This document shows, piece after piece, positions 58,996 through 64,000 of a stretch of 64,000 bases of DNA. The DNA lies in contig NZ_JBGEDP010000001.1 in the NCBI RefSeq assembly GCF_041206865.1, positions 2,542,001 to 2,606,000 on the forward strand, in the 5' to 3' direction. How positions within the stretch are numbered: position 1 is the stretch's first letter; each line of letters opens with the position of its first letter. The stretch comes from Mycobacterium sp. HUMS_12744610 (GTDB taxonomy: Bacteria; Actinomycetota; Actinomycetes; Mycobacteriales; Mycobacteriaceae). Made by a program: the position numbers and the translations under genes. The notes under the pieces were generated by a model that was not told the origin of the DNA, searched no databases, and saw only the letters and a program-made list of their open reading frames with translations.

Positions 58996-60413
58996 GAGCC
59001 TGTCACGATTTCTGTGTAAGTCAGAGGTGATTTGACTACGAGTTGTATTCTAGCACAATGGGATTCGCCCAGGGAATAGTCTGGCGAGTGTGTTGAGCGC
59101 CACAGTCCAGTTGTGCGTTCCAGTACCCGAATAGCCTCCTCTCTCGCTGGAGATGTTGCGCAGCCCGAGGTACAGCAACTTCATCGCGGCGTCCTTGTCC
59201 GTGAAATGACCACGGTTCTTGGTGATCTTGCGCAACTGGAAGTTGATCGACTCGATCGCATTGGTGGTGTAGACGATCTTGCGCAACTCCACCGGATAGT
59301 CCAGGAACGGAACGAATTCCCCCCAGGCGTTGTGCCACACGTCAATTGCACCCGGATATTGGGCGCCGAATTGCTGGTCGAACTCCTTGAGTGCGAGTTC
59401 GGCTCCATCGACGGTCGGCGCACTGTAGATCGCCCGCATCGCGGTGGCGACCTTCTTGCGGTCCTTATAAGACACGAAGCGCATCGCATTCCTAATGACG
59501 TGCACGACGCAGGTCTGCACCACGGTATCGGGATAGATCGAGCGGATCGCATCAGGCAGACCGGTCAGCCCGTCGCAGCAGGCGATGAGGATGTCGCGCA
59601 CCCCGCGGTTGCGCAGGTCGATGACGACCTTCTGCCAGAACTTCGCCCCCTCGGAGTCCTGGATCCAGCAGCCCAAGGCGTGTTTGCGGCCCTCCAGATC
59701 CACGCCAATGGCCAAATAGGCGACCTTGGTGGTGATGACCCCGTTGTCGCCGATCCGCAGCCGCAGCCCATCGATGTAGAGGATCGGGTAGACCTCATCG
59801 AGCGGGCGGGCCTGCCAGGCCTTGATCTCATCGACCACCACCTCGGTGATATTGGAGATCAACTCCCGCGACACCGACGCCCCATAGACCTCCTGCAGGT
59901 GGGCTTCGATATCGCGGGTGGTCATTCCCCGTGAATACAGCGACAACACCACCGAATTGATGTTGTTGAGCCGGCGGGTCTTCTTCGGCACAATCGCCGG
60001 CTCAAACGAGCCGTTGCGATCACGCGGCGCATCGATCTGCACCGGGCCGTTGACGGTGGTCACCGTTTTCGGCGTGGTGCCGTTGCGCGAATTTCCCGAT
60101 CCGCGTCCGGCCGGATCGCCGGCCTCATAACCCAGATGGTGGGTTAGCTCCGCATTCAGCGCCCGCTCCAGCACGGCCTTAGTCAGCTGGTTCAGCAAAC
60201 CGTCCGCGCCGTCGATCGGGGTCCCGGTCTTCACCGCATCCTTAATCAACGAGTCCAGCGTCTCTTCGGTGAACATCTCGGCCAGCCGCCGCGCCGCGGT
60301 CGTCTCCTCAGCCGGCATCTGCATGGTCTTGGTCACAAAACACTCCTTCTGTCCGCCCAACGGCGGTCCGATGATGGACCACCCCGGACTTACACAGATG
60401 GAATGACACGCCC
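58996..60413 (-). mobile_element. IS256-family element, copy 5, inserted in copy 4 in inverse orientation
   Basis: A complete 1418-bp copy with the target duplication CAATGCGA at 58988-58995 and 60414-60421. Together with its host it forms a long inverted repeat: about 1.1 kb of copy 4 upstream is complementary to most of copy 5. Confidence 0.93.
59050..60336 (-). CDS. IS256-family transposase, copy 5, intact
   Basis: The 428-aa frame is complete from the GTG at 60336 to the TAG at 59050, with the same DDE and CxxH motifs as copy 2. It differs from copy 2 at least at the GGGTTATGAG/GGGCTATGAG position, where it matches copies 1, 3 and 4. It is one of two undamaged transposase genes of this family in the window. 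Confidence 0.94.
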   Translation of the reverse strand: MTKTMQMPAEETTAARRLAEMFTEETLDSLIKDAVKTGTPIDGADGLLNQLTKAVLERALNAELTHHLGYEAGDPAGRGSGNSRNGTTPKTVTTVNGPVQIDAPRDRNGSFEPAIVPKKTRRLNNINSVVLSLYSRGMTTRDIEAHLQEVYGASVSRELISNITEVVVDEIKAWQARPLDEVYPILYIDGLRLRIGDNGVITTKVAYLAIGVDLEGRKHALGCWIQDSEGAKFWQKVVIDLRNRGVRDILIACCDGLTGLPDAIRSIYPDTVVQTCVVHVIRNAMRFVSYKDRKKVATAMRAIYSAPTVDGAELALKEFDQQFGAQYPGAIDVWHNAWGEFVPFLDYPVELRKIVYTTNAIESINFQLRKITKNRGHFTDKDAAMKLLYLGLRNISSERGGYSGTGTHNWTVALNTLARLFPGRIPLC

Positions 60414-62456
60414 CAATGCGATCGAGTCGATCAACTTCCAGTTGCGCAAGATCACCAAGAACCGTGGTCATTTCACGGACAAGGACGCCGCGATGAAGTT
60501 GCTGTACCTCGGGCTGCGCAACATCTCCAGCGAGAGAGGAGGCTATTCGGGTACTGGAACGCACAACTGGACTGTGGCGCTCAACACACTCGCCAGACTA
60601 TTCCCTGGGCGAATCCCATTGTGCTAGAATACAACTCGTAGTCAAATCACCTCTGACTTACACAGAAATCGTGACAGGCTCGGACTTGTAGCCATCGAAG
60701 GTCCGCGCCCGCGACTTATGCCCATGGCGGGCCTCGGTATCAACGGTGGAGATCAGCCGATCCCGGGCCACCCGCCTCGCGATGCGAAACACCCCGTCGT
60801 CGCCGGCCTCGACGTCCTGGCCGGCCACCAGCGCCAGCAACTCGACCGCCTCACCGAGTGCCCCGTCAAGCTGGCGGCCATCGCAGGCCTCCAGTGCTGC
60901 CTTGGCGTCGCGCACCAGCGCATCGACCAAGGCTTCACGCGCCGTGGGATCGTCCCAGTCACACGGTGGTTTTCCCAGGCTGGCGTAGTCATCGTCGCGG
61001 GTCAGCACGGTGCGCACCGCACCGGCCACCTCCGGATCGGCCCGATCGGCCACCGCCAGTAGTTTGCGGATCGCGGCCCGCAGCTGGATCACCGTGTCCT
61101 GGGTGGCCACCGCATCCAACAGCGGAGTGGAATCGAGCACCCGGCGCCGTCCCCGCAACAACCCCGCCGCCCGCGCCGTGGTGTGTTGACGTCCTCGAAC
61201 AACCGCCGTGGCCGATCCGATGCGCGTAGCCGGTTGCGCATCCCGACCAGCACCGTGGGATGAAACGCCTCCGCATCCACGGTCAACCCGGCGGCCGCTT
61301 TCCAGCGCAGGTCAAAGGCCAGCCGGTCGCAGGCCTCCCGATCCGAAAGCCCCTCGTAGGCCTGCAGCAGCATCACCGCGGCCATCACCCGCGCCGGCAC
61401 CGTTGGCCGACCCAACGCCGAACGCTTGAACACATCAGCGAAATAATCGTCGTCGAACAGTGCACCGCCGTGGTCGGCCAGCAGCCGATAGATGCTGCCC
61501 GCCGGCAGCTGATCGCCGACAAGCAGCATCACGTCATCGAACCGGCCCTGCCGATTTTCCCGTCCCAAAGCCACGCATCTGATCCTCGCCGCCCATCCAT
61601 GCGAAACCCGCTCAGCCACGCCGAAAGTCAGCGACTAAAACAGCACCGTCCTAGCCGCCCAACTGCGCCGCGACGGCATCGCGGCATCGGTGTCCACGGT
61701 GCGCCGCTGGCTGGACCACGATGCGCTCAAACCATGGCAGCACCGATCGTGGATCTTCGTGCGCGACCCCGACTTCGAGGCCAAAGCCGCCGTTGTGCTC
61801 GAGTTGTACGCCCGCACCTATCAGGGCACCCCACTGGGAGCCGATGAATACGTGATCTCCGCCGACGAGAAACCCTCGATCCAGGCCCGCGACCGGTGCC
61901 ACCGCACCGTAGCGACCCGGCCGGGGCGCCCGATGCGGGTCAATCACGACTACCACCGCCGCGGCGCGCTGGCGTATCTGGCCGCCTACGACGTGCACCA
62001 GGCCCGGGTCTTCGGCCGTTGCGAGACCTCCACCGGCATCAAGGCGTTCACCCGACTGGTCGACCAGGTCATGACCAGCCAGCCCTACGCATCAGCCACG
62101 CGGGTGTTCTTCATCGTCGATAACGGCTCCTCACACCGCGGTATCGCCGCGATCGACCGGCTCAGCGCCCGCTACCCGAATGCGACCATGATCCACACCC
62201 CCGTGCACGCCTCCTGGCTCAACCAAGTCGAGATCTACTTCTCCATCGTCCAGCGGAAAGTACTCACCCCCAACGACTTCCCCGACCTCACCGTGCTCGA
62301 GCAACGCCTGGCAACATTCCAGGATTGCTACAACCGCACCGCCGAACCATTCCGCTGGCGATACACCAGCGCTGACCTTCACCAACACCTCACCCGGCTC
62401 GACCACCACACCCCTGCCGCATGACCCCCGACGAATTAACGGGCAAGACCACTAAG

Positions 62457-64000
62457 TCAGTCCTTGGCGTAGATCGCTTCGATGTCGGTGGCGAACTTCT
62501 CGGCCACCACTTTGCGCTTGACCTTCATCGTCGGTGTCAGCTCGCCGGTGTCCTCGGTGAAGTCGACCGGCAGGATGCGGAACTTGCGGATCGACTCGGC
62601 GTGCGACACCGCGAGGTTGGCCTGCTTGACGGCGGCGTCCACCTCGGCGATCAGGTCGGGATCGTTGGCCAGATCGCCGACCGAGGCACCGGCCGCCTTG
62701 CTGTTGCGTTGCTTCCAGCCGTCGAACGCCTCGGGGTCGATGGTGATCAGCGCGCCGATGAACGGCTTGTTGTCACCGACGACCATTGCCTGGCTGATCA
62801 GCGGGTGACCCCGCAGTTGGTCCTCGAGCACGGCGGGTGCGACGTTCTTGCCGCCCGCGGTGACGATGATCTCCTTTTTGCGGCCGGTGATCGTCAGGAA
62901 GCCGTCCTCGTCGACCGCACCCAGGTCGCCCGTCTTGAACCAGCCGTCGGTGAACGCCTCGGCGGTAGCCTGCTCGTTGCCCCAGTAGCCGCTGAACACC
63001 ACGCCCCCGCGCACCAGCAGCTCCCCGTCCTCGCCGATGCGTAAGCTGTTGCCGGGCACCAGCGTTCCGACGGTCCCGACCTTGACGTTGTCGACCTGGT
63101 TGACCGTGATGGCCGCGCTGGTCTCGGTCAGGCCGTAGCCCTCGTGGATGGTGACCCCCACGCCGCGGTAGAAGTGGCCCAGCCGCGCACCCAGCGGCGC
63201 ACCGCCGGACACCGATGCGCGGCAGTCGCCGCCCAGCGCCGCGCGCAGCTTGCTGTAGACCACGCGGTCGAACAGCGCGTGCTTGGCGCGCAGCCGCAGC
63301 CCGGGCCGACCGCGGTCGTGGGCCTGGCTCCACTCGACCGCGGTCTGGGCGGCGATCGCGAAGATCCGTCCCTTGCCGTCGTTGGCGGCGTTCTGCTCGG
63401 CCGTGTTGTACACCTTCTCGAACACCCTCGGCACCGACACCACGACCGTCGGCTTGAACTCCGCCAGCAGCGCCAGCAGGTTCTTGATGTCGCTGGTGAA
63501 GCCGACGGTCACCTTGTTGGCGAATGCGCCCAGGGTGAGCGCGCGGGCCAGCACGTGGGCCAGCGGCAGGAACACCAGCAGCCGCTGCCCCTTGTCGAGT
63601 AGCGTCGGGAGGCACTCCTTGGTGCCCCGCGTCTCGTAGAGCAGGTTGGAATGGGTGAGCTGACAGCCCTTGGGCCGGCCGGTCGTGCCCGAGGTGTAGA
63701 TCAGCGTCGCCGGATGCTCGGCCCGCAGCGCCCCGAGCCGCGCCGTCAGTTCCGCCGGGTCGACCGACGCACCGGCCTCGACCAGCTGATCGAGGGCCTT
63801 GGGGCCCGACCCGTCGATGTGTAGCACCCGGCGCAGCGCGGGCAGGTCACCGGCGAGCTCGGTCACCATCGCGGCGTGGGCGTCGGTTTCGGCGAACGCC
63901 AGCACCGCCGCCGAGTCCTGCAGCACCCATCGCACCTGCTCGGCCGACGACGTCTCGTAGATCGGCACCGTGACCGCGCCCACCGACAGGATCGCCAGGT
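62457..64000 (-). CDS. fadD15: Long-chain fatty-acid-CoA ligase (5' end outside the window)
   Basis: The last 514 or so codons of an AMP-forming acyl-CoA synthetase are present; the start lies beyond the right edge. Family motifs are [23 protein letters not shown] (AMP-binding P-loop), [33 protein letters not shown], and [36 protein letters not shown] (the hinge and ATP-binding A8 region). The catalytic lysine region near the end is [11 protein letters not shown]. It activates long-chain fatty acids as acyl-CoAs. Its stop lies four bases from the right end of the IS630-type element and is not disturbed. Confidence 0.94.
   Translation of the reverse strand, partial: LAILSVGAVTVPIYETSSAEQVRWVLQDSAAVLAFAETDAHAAMVTELAGDLPALRRVLHIDGSGPKALDQLVEAGASVDPAELTARLGALRAEHPATLIYTSGTTGRPKGCQLTHSNLLYETRGTKECLPTLLDKGQRLLVFLPLAHVLARALTLGAFANKVTVGFTSDIKNLLALLAEFKPTVVVSVPRVFEKVYNTAEQNAANDGKGRIFAIAAQTAVEWSQAHDRGRPGLRLRAKHALFDRVVYSKLRAALGGDCRASVSGGAPLGARLGHFYRGVGVTIHEGYGLTETSAAITVNQVDNVKVGTVGTLVPGNSLRIGEDGELLVRGGVVFSGYWGNEQATAEAFTDGWFKTGDLGAVDEDGFLTITGRKKEIIVTAGGKNVAPAVLEDQLRGHPLISQAMVVGDNKPFIGALITIDPEAFDGWKQRNSKAAGASVGDLANDPDLIAEVDAAVKQANLAVSHAESIRKFRILPVDFTEDTGELTPTMKVKRKVVAEKFATDIEAIYAKD

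Larger units (their letters stand above)
57915..60627 (+). pseudogene. IS256-family transposase, copy 4 (split by copy 5)
   Basis: The frame is intact from the GTG at 57915 to IVYTTNA (58994), where copy 5 enters. It resumes at 60422 with IESINFQLRKI and ends at the TAG 60625-60627. The catalytic glutamate lies right after the break, so the first piece lacks it. Confidence 0.92.
57838..60681 (+). mobile_element. IS256-family element, copy 4, interrupted by copy 5
   Basis: The target duplication GGACTTGT is at 57830-57837 and 60682-60689, in the IS1182 transposase gene. Excluding copy 5 and its duplication it is 1418 bp, identical in layout to copy 1. Confidence 0.93.
57041..61574 (-). pseudogene. 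IS1182-family transposase, split and frameshifted
   Basis: The first piece starts with a GTG (VALGRENRQGRFDDVMLLVGDQLPAGSIYRLL) and has the DUF772-like RSALGRPTVPARVMAAVMLLQAYEGLSDREACDRLAFDLRWK. An extra AC (AACACACC) at about 61187 shifts the frame before ARAAGLLRGRRRVLDSTPLLDAV, which holds the first Asp. It is interrupted at GYKS by IS256 copy 4 and resumes at 57829 as HLGIDPDDELITAVAVT. YGDSAYADG (second Asp) and a C-terminal zinc-type CGSCPLRAQC follow, ending VERKISHFTRRPWGGRKARCRG (Glu). A repeat-coded Asp-Ala run lies in the middle. Confidence 0.85.
56904..61650 (-). mobile_element. IS1182-family element, interrupted by IS256 copies 4 and 5
   Basis: The inverted ends are GACGGCGCTG... 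and GACGGTGCTG... (reversed), flanked by CTAG on each side (56900-56903 and 61651-61654). Removing it rejoins the IS630 transposase as VDL-AAQ. Without the IS256 copies it is about 1.9 kb. The roughly 130 bases from the left end to the transposase stop contain no gene. Confidence 0.88.
56544..62424 (+). pseudogene. IS630-type transposase, frameshifted and split by IS1182
   Basis: The first piece starts MVMVSPHRITLSAQDRDTLNGWVRAG and then needs a -1 shift around CACAAAAACTGG (56629-56640) to reach LVLRAMIVLLAADGAPNAAIAEELGICVDTARKWRARF. GLADAPRSGRPPIYTP and LPLSRWSAVDL follow. IS1182 breaks it at the CTAG. The rest resumes at 61655 as AAQLRRDGIAASVSTVRRWLDHDALKPWQ. Its catalytic core has VISADEKPSIQ (first Asp), FFIVDNGSSHRG (second Asp) and HASWLNQVEIYFSIVQRKVL (Glu), and it ends at 62424. 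The frame shift could be programmed, but the insertion inactivates it anyway. Confidence 0.85.
54725..62452. mobile_element. IS630-type element containing ISL3, IS1182 and two IS256 copies (island 2)
   Basis: The ends are perfect 29-bp inverted repeats beginning GTGGTCTTGCCCGTT, flanked by TAA on both sides (54722-54724 and 62453-62455). IS630/mariner elements target TA. It sits in what was a 4-5 base gap between the converging pimB and fadD15 stops and damages neither. It carries a passenger ORF at the left, reading outwards, and an IS630 transposase at the right. The transposase is split by IS1182 (56904-61650); ISL3 (55163-56484) lies between passenger and transposase. Stripped of insertions it is about 1.6 kb. 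Confidence 0.88.

Overview
The window is high-GC actinobacterial DNA and almost certainly a slow-growing Mycobacterium, possibly of the M. avium complex type. The backbone follows the gene order around M. tuberculosis Rv2220-Rv2187 (glnA1, lipA-lipB, dlaT, ephD, pepB, gcvT, ilvE, cobS-cobT, adoK, asnB, ctaC-ctaF, mmpS3, qcrCAB-ctaE, trpD, ripC, pimB, fadD15). A PPE gene and mycobacterium-specific families (DUF4191, DUF3043, MmpS3) support this. The species call is inference.

Backbone part 1 (1-28.9 kb). At the left are the end of a probable flavin/F420 oxidoreductase gene, two coupled small secreted-protein genes and glutamine synthetase glnA1 with a GlnR-like box upstream. The lipoate block follows (lipB, lipA, a DUF4191 membrane protein, a TIGR01777-type epimerase, dlaT); lipA carries an apparent 1-base deletion. 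Next come ephD, a frameshifted PPE-SVP gene that ends in a SHOCT-like domain, decayed fragments, pepB, gcvT, ilvE, a cobU-cobT-cobS cobamide operon, glycerate kinase, an A-type Fe-S carrier, adoK and asnB. Last are ctaC-ctaF, mmpS3 and its coupled partner.

Accessory island 1 (about 28.93-43.42 kb) lies between the converging mmpS3/Rv2197c-like and qcrB genes. Its outer edges carry a diverged 35-36 bp inverted repeat, with a Tn3-type transposase C-terminus just inside the left one, so the island looks like a decayed Tn3-family transposon. Inside is an IS21-family element (istA/istB). Its istA is broken by two insertions: an IS3-type element, and a three-gene transposon (zinc-ribbon/HTH protein, Mu/TniA-like transposase, ExeA/TniB-like ATPase). 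The transposase gene of that transposon is in turn broken by an IS256-family element, which is itself broken by a second copy of the same element. To the right are a damaged cyclase-family gene, an IS5-type element, a split unknown ORF and a third IS256 copy.

Backbone part 2 (43.5-54.7 kb). This holds ctaE-qcrC-qcrA-qcrB (cytochrome bcc and oxidase subunit III, working with the CtaC/CtaF encoded in part 1), trpD, a DnaQ-UvrC-like nuclease gene, ripC, a metalloprotease-like gene and pimB.

Accessory island 2 (54.725-62.452 kb) sits between the converging pimB and fadD15, starting at the base after the pimB stop. It is a four-level nest: an IS630-type element with a passenger gene contains an intact ISL3 element and an IS1182 element; the IS1182 contains IS256 copy 4, which contains IS256 copy 5 in inverse orientation. 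The target duplications can be read directly: 8 bp for each IS256, CCAAAATG for ISL3, CTAG for IS1182 and TAA for IS630. The order of insertion is therefore visible. fadD15 runs off the right edge.
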